Below are positions 8,616 through 16,453 of a stretch of 64,000 bases of DNA, one piece after another. Source of the DNA: Cochlodiniinecator piscidefendens. GTDB lineage: Bacteria > Pseudomonadota > Alphaproteobacteria > Rhodobacterales > Rhodobacteraceae. Positions within the stretch are counted from its first letter, which is position 1. Each line of letters opens with the position of its first letter. Both the position numbers and the translations under genes were made by a program. The stretch covers positions 410,804 to 474,803 of the forward strand of contig NZ_JAAOIE010000003.1 in the NCBI RefSeq assembly GCF_011326755.1. The letters run 5' to 3'. The notes beneath the pieces were generated by a model. The model was not told the origin of the DNA, made no database searches, and saw only the letters and a program-made list of their open reading frames with translations.

Positions 8616-8906
8616 ATGTCAGGCAGTACCTCGATGGTGAGAACAGCATTCAGAGCAGTTAGAGAGCTCGTGAAGCAAATGCAGAAACGAGATAGGTTCG
8701 CGGTTCTCAAACTTGTTGGTATACTGGCCAGCGTTTACGCTATTGGTTGTTTGGATTATTTTTACTGGGAATTTTACTTGAGGAGCCATCGGGGGTATTG
8801 GACACCAATACTCGTCTGGTTATTCATTCCGATGTGTGTTGTGGCCTTTGCCATAGGTGCGGTAATAAACGAAAAGAGCAATAATCAGAATGATGACGAT
8901 GAGTGA
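8616..8906 (+). CDS. Small hypothetical membrane protein
   Basis: A 96-residue frame with a basic N-terminus, two hydrophobic segments (about residues 33-52, LKLVGILASVYAIGCLDYFY, and 65-84, ILVWLFIPMCVVAFAIGAVI) and an acidic, asparagine-rich tail. I do not recognise the family. Base composition is AT-richer than the neighbouring operons. No strong ribosome binding site precedes the ATG, and internal ATGs at residues 7 and 22 are possible starts. It begins the accessory-looking stretch downstream of the sigma gene. Confidence 0.45.
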   Translation: MSGSTSMVRTAFRAVRELVKQMQKRDRFAVLKLVGILASVYAIGCLDYFYWEFYLRSHRGYWTPILVWLFIPMCVVAFAIGAVINEKSNNQNDDDE

Positions 8907-9080
8907 AAGATATCGTTTCTGATTGGTAGGTTTCTACTTTGGCAAAAAAATTTTACGAAAAAGCCTCGCTGGGTTAAAGATTTTGTATGCCCTGTGGAAA
9001 TGCTAAGAGTTCAAGAAAACGCGCTAGTCCAGTCGTTCGGGTTTATTTCGAAAAGCAGGTCATGTGGCGGTAGAGTATGT

Positions 9081-9311
9081 ATGAAAAATTTAATTTTTAA
9101 TTTGAGTGAAGAAATCGAACGTAGGCCTATTCGCGCCATTTTATTCTTTGGGGCCTCACATTTCGTTTTCTTTTTAATCATTGTAGCCGCGTCCGAAATT
9201 TTTACTGAATACAGATCTATTATTGGGAAAACAGGAATCTGGGTCTGGTCTTTGTGGGCGACTTATATTGGGCTTTTATTGATGCTCCATCTCCCACGGA
9301 AGAGAAAATGA
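9081..9311 (+). CDS. Small hypothetical membrane protein
   Basis: A 76-residue protein with two predicted helices (about 20-38, AILFFGASHFVFFLIIVAA, and 52-70) and a basic C-terminal end HLPRKRK. The ATG at 9081 is chosen because the longer frame starts at a GTG without a ribosome binding site. It overlaps the next gene by four bases (ATGA), so the two are probably co-translated. The function is unknown. It is AT-rich like its neighbours and may have been acquired. Confidence 0.5.
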   Translation: MKNLIFNLSEEIERRPIRAILFFGASHFVFFLIIVAASEIFTEYRSIIGKTGIWVWSLWATYIGLLLMLHLPRKRK

Positions 9312-9658
9312 GGGACTCTAAGTCTGCGCGTCCCAAAACAAAGCTTTCTCGCTTGCGAGATATTGGCTGGTCGTTCTGGGATCCCATCGGGCTTATGCCT
9401 CAAGAGGGGAATTGGGATGATGAAATTCATAAGCCCTATGTAAATGAATATGACACTTATCTTCTTCAGGCTGCGGCCGAACTACGTCGAGGTGCCTCTG
9501 ATAATGAGGTCATATCCTATTTAATGGATATAGAAGCAAACTATATGGGACTAGGGAATGTAAAGACCGCCCGTGCACGTGCAGCAAAGGTTGTTTCCGC
9601 TATTTTTGCAGATGACCTTTTATGGACTTTTCCACCGGGCGAAATGGAACGACAGTAA
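9308..9658 (+). CDS. Conserved small soluble protein with WDPIGL / NEYDTYLL motifs
   Basis: A 116-residue hydrophilic protein starting at the ATG that overlaps the preceding stop codon. It carries WDPIGL near residue 23, NEYDTYLLQAAAELRRGAS and YLMDIEANYMGL. From memory, this order (WDPIG, then DEYD-x-Y, then an I-x-x-MGL end) occurs in many short uncharacterised bacterial proteins that often sit beside toxins or other accessory genes. That resemblance is an impression, not a search result. The partner gene is a two-helix membrane protein, and no toxin gene is evident. Confidence 0.55.
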   Translation: MRDSKSARPKTKLSRLRDIGWSFWDPIGLMPQEGNWDDEIHKPYVNEYDTYLLQAAAELRRGASDNEVISYLMDIEANYMGLGNVKTARARAAKVVSAIFADDLLWTFPPGEMERQ

Positions 9659-9941
9659 CACTATTTACTCTCGGGTGCCGCGATGCAATTGGTCGCGAGC
9701 TTATCTAAGCCTGAATGGATCAGGCCTGTGGTTTGCCTTTGTAGAACGCACCCTCGTGTAAGCCTTTTAATGTTGAAAGTCCAACTTCTAAACCCGCGAC
9801 TACCCTAGCATATCGCAGGTTCCGGATACTGGCCCCTTTTTTATATCGATGATCTTTTATCCGAACCCGTTATCAAAAACAGACCAAGCGCCTACTTTCA
9901 AACATCGTTACAGCCGCATTGGATTTAGAGGCGCCTTTGTT

Positions 9942-11435
9942 TCAAAACTTGCCTTGCATGATTGCGTCGGACAACAATCGAATATCCGACGAAAGTGGGC
10001 GATCTTCGACCAATGGCATCGACAAATTGCGTATCTGAGACAATGAATTAGAAAGATGTGCGCCCATGGAACTTTGACACGCACGTAACTCAATCGCTTG
10101 AGCTGCTACAATGAATTCAATTGCTGTAAGGTTTGCAGATAAGGAAACCACATTTTCAAGTGCCCGTACCGCTGCAGGTGCAGAGGATAGGCAATCTTCT
10201 ACACCGTTTGCATTTAGACTTGGCCAGATCGAAACTGGCTGTGCGGCATGAAGCAACTCTGCCAATACAGCCTCAGCGGGTTTCATAATGGGTGCAAATC
10301 CATTTGATCCGCTTTCTGGTTTTGCCAAGAATGCAGGCAGGTCGCTAAATACTGGATTTAGTAGCTTCGAGATGCGGGCAATTTGTGCCATCGAAAGGTG
10401 AACGAATGCGCGGCTTACGCATTCGATTGCATTGGTCAATTCGGAAGTGAAATAACCTCCGCAAGAGATAATCTCATTGGTTTCTATTAAAGCGACAGGG
10501 TTGTCACTTGCCCCGTTTACTTCACACAACGCGGTAGTTTCTGCCATCTCCATGGCGGCGAACATCGTGCCATGAATTTGCGCGATGTTGCGTATTGAAA
10601 GAGGATCCTGCAAACGACGGGCTTGGCCATTGTTGAATAATTCTGAACCCTCTAGAATTTTTCGCAAACCCTGCGCTGCCTTTTGTTGACCCGGCAAAGG
10701 CTTGGCCTCTAGTGCTTTTTCACTAAACGGGCCTAAGTTTGCTCGAAAGCCCTCAATCGAAAGGGCCGCCGAGGTCTGTGCCGCTTCCAGTGCAAGACGG
10801 GCATTTGTAAGTGTAATCGCGGCGGCCCCAGCGACTGCGCTGGTGTTGTTGGCTATGGCCAACCCATCGCGGGGCGCTAATTGAAGAGGGGTGATCCCGT
10901 GATCACGCATTAAATCTCCACTGGCGCAGATATCCCCGACAGGCGATATCATTTCACCCTCACCGACCAGGGCTAATCCCAACATTGCATTCAAGGTCAG
11001 GTCCCCAGCCCCGATGGATCCGATTTCCCCTACAACAGGGGTTAAATTTGCGTTTAAACAATCTGCAAAATGAAGAGCCACCTCAGGCCGCGCCCCACTG
11101 TATCCGCTTAGCATTGAATTCAGTCTGACAATCATCGCTGCACGGACGTTTTCGCGGCTGCTGTTCTTGCCAATTGAATGGGCACGACCCCTTAACGTTT
11201 GCAAAGAAAATTTCTTCAATGTTTCCGCGTCTAAAGCTTCATTCGCGCGCGCCCCTAGGCCTGTGGTAACTCCATACACAGGAATGGAATTTTCAATCAC
11301 ATGATCCACCAAAGCCCGAGATTTTTCCATGCGAGTTAAGCCATTTGGACACAAAAGCACTTCACCTTGCCCCTTTGCAACGCGGGCTACATCACTCAGG
11401 CTTATCGATGTACCGGTCAATTTAATCGAAGTCAT
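9942..11435 (-). CDS. Aromatic amino acid lyase (HAL/PAL) family protein lacking the MIO serine
   Basis: A 497-residue homologue of histidine/phenylalanine ammonia-lyase. Conserved features are YGVTTGLG with Y54, LRGRAHSIG with the histidine, ANNTSA, QDPLSIRN, NGASDNP, GGYFTSE and a GVEDCLSSAP segment. The motif that normally gives the MIO electrophile, GS[IV]GASGDL, here reads GSIGAGDL (G139-L146), so the serine of Ala-Ser-Gly is deleted. The nucleotides at 11004-11009 read GCTGGG on the coding strand. Without that serine the classical MIO cannot form. The start directly follows the stop of the OCD-like gene (TAAATG). Ammonia-lyase activity should not be assumed. Confidence 0.8.
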   Translation of the reverse strand: MTSIKLTGTSISLSDVARVAKGQGEVLLCPNGLTRMEKSRALVDHVIENSIPVYGVTTGLGARANEALDAETLKKFSLQTLRGRAHSIGKNSSRENVRAAMIVRLNSMLSGYSGARPEVALHFADCLNANLTPVVGEIGSIGAGDLTLNAMLGLALVGEGEMISPVGDICASGDLMRDHGITPLQLAPRDGLAIANNTSAVAGAAAITLTNARLALEAAQTSAALSIEGFRANLGPFSEKALEAKPLPGQQKAAQGLRKILEGSELFNNGQARRLQDPLSIRNIAQIHGTMFAAMEMAETTALCEVNGASDNPVALIETNEIISCGGYFTSELTNAIECVSRAFVHLSMAQIARISKLLNPVFSDLPAFLAKPESGSNGFAPIMKPAEAVLAELLHAAQPVSIWPSLNANGVEDCLSSAPAAVRALENVVSLSANLTAIEFIVAAQAIELRACQSSMGAHLSNSLSQIRNLSMPLVEDRPLSSDIRLLSDAIMQGKF

Positions 11436-12443
11436 TTATTCGTCCCGATAAACAAGGCTTTGGATAATTTTCATGTCTCGTGCTTTCTCAAGAATCGCTG
11501 CCCCTAATGCGATGTCACCGGTGGACATACCGCGATGCCAAAATAAAATAGTTTCATCGTCAGATTCACGGCCAGGTTTTAACCCTGCAGCAATTTCCCC
11601 AATTTCCGCGTAAAAACTATCTTCGCTGATAAGACCTGCATCAATATGAGGGCGAAGCGCACCAAGGTGACCTGCACGCATTTGACCCAAGTCATCCATA
11701 ACAAATTTGTCAATTCCTTCAACAAAATTGAGGGGCAATGTACTCATGGTACCGTAGGGGATCACCAGTGCCCCCTTTTTCACCCAAGATCGCTCAAACA
11801 TCGGAGTTGGTTCTGTCAGGCGCGTAGCCTCGATCATGATGTCAGCACCGGATAGGCAGCTTTCCCAATCTTCAGTCACGATAACAGGTTTTCCCAAATC
11901 TTGGCTTAACTTTTCGCCGAAAGCGTCGCGACTTTCAGGTCGGCGCGAATGGACGCGGATCTCTTCGAAATCGAACAAATGATCTAACAGCCGTACATTC
12001 CAGTATGAAGTTCCGCGCGCACCAAGATGGCCTAGGATTTTCGGATTTTTCGGCCCCAACCATTTCGCTCCAAGTGCCGTTAAAGCACCTGTGCGCATAT
12101 CAGTGATACCGGCTGCATCTATTACGGCTTTGGGTGCTCCGGTACGAGGGCAAAACAAATTCAGCAGGGCTAATTCAGATGGTAAACCTTGTTTATAGTT
12201 TTCGAAGTAATCTCCTACGATTTTTACACCCGCATAGCCCAGCGGTTCGACGTATCCTCGCAATACATTAAAATGACCATTGAATGATGGATCAGGGGTT
12301 AGATGCATTCGAGGTTCGATAACCGTCTTACCCTGACCAGCAGCGACAAGCCCTGTTTCGATGGCATTCAAAATTTCATCGTTTGTGAGGTTGAGTTGAT
12401 CGATTTCTGGTTTACCTAGATATTCAATTTCCATACGCGACAT
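11436..12443 (-). CDS. Ornithine cyclodeaminase / mu-crystallin family protein
   Basis: A 335-residue member of the OCD/mu-crystallin family. Members include ornithine cyclodeaminase, alanine dehydrogenase and ketimine (pyrroline/piperideine carboxylate) reductases. Family landmarks are EPRMHL, GVKIVGDYFEN with K74, and the ITDMRTGALTALGA helix. Two motifs deviate by eye. The nucleotide loop is GARGTSYWN (141-149) rather than G-x-G-x-Q-A, and the usual GAD catalytic segment reads YGTMS (230-234). It is co-transcribed with the lyase-like gene and divergent from a GcvA-like regulator. The reaction is not predictable, and it may act on the same substrate as the lyase. Confidence 0.8.
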   Translation of the reverse strand: MSRMEIEYLGKPEIDQLNLTNDEILNAIETGLVAAGQGKTVIEPRMHLTPDPSFNGHFNVLRGYVEPLGYAGVKIVGDYFENYKQGLPSELALLNLFCPRTGAPKAVIDAAGITDMRTGALTALGAKWLGPKNPKILGHLGARGTSYWNVRLLDHLFDFEEIRVHSRRPESRDAFGEKLSQDLGKPVIVTEDWESCLSGADIMIEATRLTEPTPMFERSWVKKGALVIPYGTMSTLPLNFVEGIDKFVMDDLGQMRAGHLGALRPHIDAGLISEDSFYAEIGEIAAGLKPGRESDDETILFWHRGMSTGDIALGAAILEKARDMKIIQSLVYRDE

Positions 12444-12555
12444 AGCCTGACCTTCCCGATTTGATTTAGATTTATAGAGGGCAATTGTGAGGGAATATTC
12501 AAATCAGCAATTCTACCTCTTGCACTACAATAACTAATGCTAGAAATTCATTTTC

Positions 12556-13491
12556 ATGAAACTACCGCCCCTCAATGCGCTAAAAGCGTTCGAAGCAACT
12601 GTGAGGCATGGCAGCTTTACCGCCGCCGCTGTTGAGCTGGGGGTGTCAGCTGCAGCAGTCAGTATGCAGATAAAAAGGTTGGAAGAGTTTCTTGGTAAGG
12701 CGCTGTTTTTTAGGAAAAATAATAGTATAGTTTTGACCGACTCTGGCCATTTACTATTTCCGCAGACCACCCAGTCTTTGTCTGACATATCGCTACTCAC
12801 CGAAAGATTCATGGATAATGACATTCGGTCTCGGTTGGTTGTTAGCACAATCCAATCTTTGGCAGAGAGGTGTGCGGCACCTGCAGTTGCAGCCATGAGA
12901 ATTAAGCATCCTAACTTAGGCATAGAAGTACAAATTGAATCTGATCCCGTTGATTTAGTGAAGCAACGAATTGATTTACGCCTAACCTATGGCGACCAGC
13001 ATTACGCGGAGATTCCTAAAACTGAATTGTTTCACGAAGATGCAATTCCTATGTGTTCTCCAAATTTAGCATTGCAACTTGACCTTGATCCCACACTTTC
13101 TCACATACCTGATGAGCAGTTGATTCATGTTAACTGGGGCCAAGACTATATGTCTTACCCAACATGGGGGCTGTGGTTTGCATCTCAGGGAATTGATCGT
13201 CAACCCGACGTAACCAAAGGATTGCGCGCTGCAGGATCTGCCGTCGCCGTAGCTATGGCTTGTGCTCATGCGGGGGTCGTTTTGGCGCCGCGCCGTCTTG
13301 CCGGATATGAACATCGAGTGGATAGCTTAAAAATTATATCAAATCATATGATAAAGTTATCTCAGCCTTATTTCGGAATCGGTCCGAAGGTAATTTCTGA
13401 CGATAATGCTGTGCTTGGAAAATACAAAACCTACTTACGCGATTTGGTAGAGCTTTTGAAAACGCACCCAGTTGAAATGCCTGCTCCTTAG
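12556..13491 (+). CDS. LysR-type regulator, GcvA-like
   Basis: A 311-residue LysR regulator. Residues 1-60 form the winged helix (LNALKAFEATVRHGSFTAAA, then VSAAAVSMQIKRLEE), the GcvA-subgroup pattern. The ligand domain follows, with LEVQ/DPVDL-like segments (IESDPVDLVKQRIDLRL). It is transcribed divergently from the OCD-lyase pair, with 112 bases between. A CTAAT pentamer, the core of GcvA boxes, lies close to its start at about 12534. It most likely controls the divergent pair. It ends at a hairpin shared with the convergent solute-binding protein gene. Confidence 0.9.
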   Translation: MKLPPLNALKAFEATVRHGSFTAAAVELGVSAAAVSMQIKRLEEFLGKALFFRKNNSIVLTDSGHLLFPQTTQSLSDISLLTERFMDNDIRSRLVVSTIQSLAERCAAPAVAAMRIKHPNLGIEVQIESDPVDLVKQRIDLRLTYGDQHYAEIPKTELFHEDAIPMCSPNLALQLDLDPTLSHIPDEQLIHVNWGQDYMSYPTWGLWFASQGIDRQPDVTKGLRAAGSAVAVAMACAHAGVVLAPRRLAGYEHRVDSLKIISNHMIKLSQPYFGIGPKVISDDNAVLGKYKTYLRDLVELLKTHPVEMPAP

Positions 13492-13503
13492 CAAAGAGCA
13501 GGC
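13479..13503. terminator. Terminator-like hairpin between convergent genes
   Basis: Perfect 8-bp arms GCCTGCTC (13479-13486) and GAGCAGGC (13496-13503) with a 9-base loop span the stop codon of the regulator gene. A short TTTT run follows at 13509. It probably serves both convergent genes. Confidence 0.65.
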
Positions 13504-13510
13504 ACGGGTT

Positions 13511-15187
13511 TTAACCGTCGATCCATACATCGTTTAGATGCAGTTCAATGGCTTGGTGGGCGTTATAATTCTGGATGTTAGCCCGCTTGTGCCAGACAAT
13601 GTTACGCCAGAATGGTTGAATGATCACGCCACTATCTCGCAACATTGTTGCCATGTCTGTCATGATGATGCGACGGGCATCAGTATCAAATGTTGCGAGT
13701 GCTTCATCTAATTTTGCATCAAATTCAGGGTTGGCGTGACCAGTTTCGTTCCAGGCGACATCACTCCGATAGGCCAGAGAATAGATTTGTACGCCAAGTG
13801 GGCGTGCACCCCAACTGGTTGTAGAAAACGCATAGCTGGTCCAGCCGTTCCAAAATGTGCTGCCTGGCATCAACGTACGGGTCACGTTAAAACCAGCATC
13901 TCTGATTTGCGCGGCAGCAGCATCAGCTGTCCAACGCAACCAATCTTCATCCAGAGAAATGATTTCAATTTCTGTTTCCAATTGACCCGCTTCGGCCATC
14001 AATGTTTGAGCTTTCTCAATATTTCGTTCTTGCACCGGTAGCACTGGGTATTCAGGGTGCATTGGCCCAACATGAAAATTGTCGCCAAGCTGACCATTAC
14101 CACCAAATCCAAGTTCAAGCAGTACCGCATTGTCCACACTGGCTTGCATCGCTTGACGTACTCGTTGGTCAGTAAATGGAGGTTGATTTACATTCATACG
14201 CAACACGACCGTGCTAGCAGTCACTTGATGGGAAGGCACCAAACCTATGTTTTCTGCAACTTCTGCAAACTCGGCATTGGTGCCAATGTTGACATCAATT
14301 TCATCAGCATCAAAAGCAGCAATCATTGCGGATGGATCTGTTCCATAGTCCAGCATTTCAATGCCATCAAGGTGGGCTTCTCCGCCCCACCAGGTTCCGC
14401 TTTCACGTCGTTTGTAGACAGCTTTTTCGCCAATAGTATACGACACCAGCTCGAACGCGCCGGTCCCAATCGGAGCATCGACAATAGATCCAACTGCGGC
14501 GCTGTCAGGGTGAGAAAGGAGCGCGGTATAGTCGGCAAAAGTCGCAATTAATGTAATATCTGCAGCATTGAGATGTAAGCGAACAGTATGATCGTCAACT
14601 TTTTCAATGGCTCCAACCCGTGCTTTGCCGCTTTCTGGATCAACCAAAGCTCCCAAGCGGGTGGCCATGGCATTACCTTCGACAGTGGAATCACACCAGC
14701 GTTCGACATTATAAACAACATGATCAGATGTGAATGCGTCGCCATTTGTCCAAGTTACTCCCGGACGCAGATTCAACGTATAAGTTTTTGTATCGTCGCT
14801 GACCTGCCAACTCTCCAGCAATATCCCAGAAAAGGTAAAGTCATGGTTCCAAGAAACCAAACCTTCCAGAAACTGTCGGGCGCTATTCCCTTTCTCTGGC
14901 CAATCAAACTTCCGTGGGTCGGCGATGTCCATCACGCTCATAGCGACGCGCAGAACTCCTCCTTTTGAAGGCGTATCTGCTTGTGCCGTACTCGGAACAC
15001 TTAAGCCAAGCATCCCATACGCAATAGCGGATGATGCGCCCAACGTGCTTGCTAAAGCGAGGAATTCACGTCGGGCGAGAGTTCCTTTCTTCGCGTCATT
15101 AGCGAGCGCTTCAATATTTGGATGTAGTGCGTTTCGGTCTTTTATAATCGGTTTCATGCGTTTTCCATTCCCTTGTTGAGTAGACAT
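13511..15187 (-). CDS. ABC transporter solute-binding protein (SBP_bac_5, peptide type)
   Basis: A 558-residue family-5 solute-binding protein of the DppA/OppA kind. An N-terminal twin-arginine signal is visible: ARREFLALAS with R39-R40, a hydrophobic stretch and a probable cleavage after AQA at 68-70. Typical folds follow, including SWQVSDDTKTYTLNLRPGV and HLNAAD. The start at 15187 is chosen for AGGCGG five bases upstream; an ATG ten codons later also has a fair site. No permease or ATPase gene is adjacent, so it is an orphan here and probably borrows membrane components encoded elsewhere. It probably delivers the substrate of the neighbouring lyase/OCD/desaturase genes. Confidence 0.88.
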   Translation of the reverse strand: MSTQQGNGKRMKPIIKDRNALHPNIEALANDAKKGTLARREFLALASTLGASSAIAYGMLGLSVPSTAQADTPSKGGVLRVAMSVMDIADPRKFDWPEKGNSARQFLEGLVSWNHDFTFSGILLESWQVSDDTKTYTLNLRPGVTWTNGDAFTSDHVVYNVERWCDSTVEGNAMATRLGALVDPESGKARVGAIEKVDDHTVRLHLNAADITLIATFADYTALLSHPDSAAVGSIVDAPIGTGAFELVSYTIGEKAVYKRRESGTWWGGEAHLDGIEMLDYGTDPSAMIAAFDADEIDVNIGTNAEFAEVAENIGLVPSHQVTASTVVLRMNVNQPPFTDQRVRQAMQASVDNAVLLELGFGGNGQLGDNFHVGPMHPEYPVLPVQERNIEKAQTLMAEAGQLETEIEIISLDEDWLRWTADAAAAQIRDAGFNVTRTLMPGSTFWNGWTSYAFSTTSWGARPLGVQIYSLAYRSDVAWNETGHANPEFDAKLDEALATFDTDARRIIMTDMATMLRDSGVIIQPFWRNIVWHKRANIQNYNAHQAIELHLNDVWIDG

Positions 15188-15306
15188 GAGTTCCGCCTCT
15201 TGTTGTCGATGTTCCATCTGTATGATGATGTCAGGTGCTGGGCGGATTTCAAAAAATGTGCAGGTGTTAACGAAATTGCACAAACCACTAAAAATGAACC
15301 TTCTTT

Positions 15307-15343
15307 AAGAAATTCTTAGTCTGTCATTCGAAGAAGAATTCTT
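15307..15343. promoter_or_regulatory. Paired palindromes upstream of the solute-binding protein gene
   Basis: AAGAAATTCTT (15307-15317) and the perfect palindrome AAGAATTCTT (15334-15343) are 27 bases apart and lie about 120-156 bases upstream of the solute-binding protein start. They could be a regulator's paired half-sites; the call rests on symmetry only. The rest of the 280-base gap shows no gene. Confidence 0.3.
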
Positions 15344-15467
15344 TGTCCACCTGTACCTGCAACTTTGTAGTCGCTCATAGAAATTCAGAGGCCTTTTGGG
15401 GTGAAGCTAAATGTTGGAGGGTCTCGAGCAATTTACGCTGTCTCGGATCGACCAAGATGCAAAGTGC

Positions 15468-16361
15468 TTATTCGAGCACTTCATTTATGTAGGCTTTGTT
15501 AAAAGCTGTGTATCCTTCGGTTGTTACCAACAGATGTGGTTGAATAAGGTGATGCAAATCCGGGAGCTTATGAAAGGGCACAGATGGGTAGCTGTGGTGT
15601 TCAGTATGGTAGGGCATATTCCAAGCGATCGCGCGCACCAGAGAGTTGGTAAATGTTGTGCGTGTGTTTTCGAACATGTTTGCAACTGCAGGGCAGCGCC
15701 CATGCTCAGCTAGCAGATATAGGCGAAGAAAAGGTTGCCCCAATAACATGGGAAACAGCCAAACTTCGAGCAAAATAAAGCTTCCGGACCAGAAGCTTGC
15801 CCCTAACAATGTCACGTATCCTGCGAGATAAAGGATCGCTTCACGTTTGATTTGGGATTGGCGCGCTTCCGGAACAAATTCTTGAAATCTGTTGCCCATA
15901 GCATTCGATGCAAGTGTTTTTGCGTGGCTAATCCAGACCGGAATACCTGAAACATGAATAATGTACTGCACCCAAGTTGTTGGCTTAGGTGTATCTAATT
16001 CGGGGTCTTTGCCCGGAATTTGGGTAAAACGATGGTGGGCGAAGTGGAAGTAACGGAACCATGTTGCTGGTAAGAATAACGCGAAACCACAAACATGCCC
16101 GACCACCTCGTTGATCCACGCGCTCTTAAAGGGGGTTTTGTGGCTTGTCTCGTGCAGTAGCGTGAATAAAAATACGATTAGGACACCTAGAAAAACTGAT
16201 GCAACCTGCCATCCAAGGGCATTGGAATAAACCCAAATACTAAAAAGAATAATCGAGCCCCAATGAAATGCCAGATGCATCAAACCCTTTGTGTTGCTCC
16301 GAAGTGTAAGATTTTGGCGCTGTTCCGCCCCGAGTGAAGAAAGAAACGCTTTGTGATCCAT
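15468..16361 (-). CDS. Membrane di-iron fatty acid desaturase/hydroxylase family protein
   Basis: A 297-residue integral membrane oxygenase with all histidine boxes: HETSH (70-74), HFAHH (106-110) and HTEHH (252-256), plus H220. About four hydrophobic segments flank them. The start is the ATG after GGAGG seven bases upstream; an ATG eight codons earlier lacks a good site. The family includes lipid desaturases but also hydroxylases, ketolases and monooxygenases of small molecules. Its neighbours are an orphan binding protein and a dedicated divergent LysR gene, not lipid genes, so a small-molecule oxidation role is plausible but inferred. Confidence 0.85.
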   Translation of the reverse strand: MDHKAFLSSLGAEQRQNLTLRSNTKGLMHLAFHWGSIILFSIWVYSNALGWQVASVFLGVLIVFLFTLLHETSHKTPFKSAWINEVVGHVCGFALFLPATWFRYFHFAHHRFTQIPGKDPELDTPKPTTWVQYIIHVSGIPVWISHAKTLASNAMGNRFQEFVPEARQSQIKREAILYLAGYVTLLGASFWSGSFILLEVWLFPMLLGQPFLRLYLLAEHGRCPAVANMFENTRTTFTNSLVRAIAWNMPYHTEHHSYPSVPFHKLPDLHHLIQPHLLVTTEGYTAFNKAYINEVLE

Positions 16362-16453
16362 TGGAAACCCTCCTTCATATTTCATATTGGCAAAAATTTC
16401 ATTTCAATAGAGAGAATAATTGATCTATTGATTAGTATATCTTACCTATTGGT

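Noticed and set aside
9659-9941. Possible tRNA or integrase attachment site in the gap at the left edge of the lyase island.
   Set aside because: No cloverleaf, T-loop or repeated att-like core was found; only short G/C-rich inverted fragments.
10913-10925. A second Ala-Ser-Gly-Asp stretch (residues 171-174) in the lyase-like protein, as a relocated MIO triad.
   Set aside because: It aligns to a variable loop about 28 residues after the MIO position, so coincidence is more likely; kept only as a point for structural checking.
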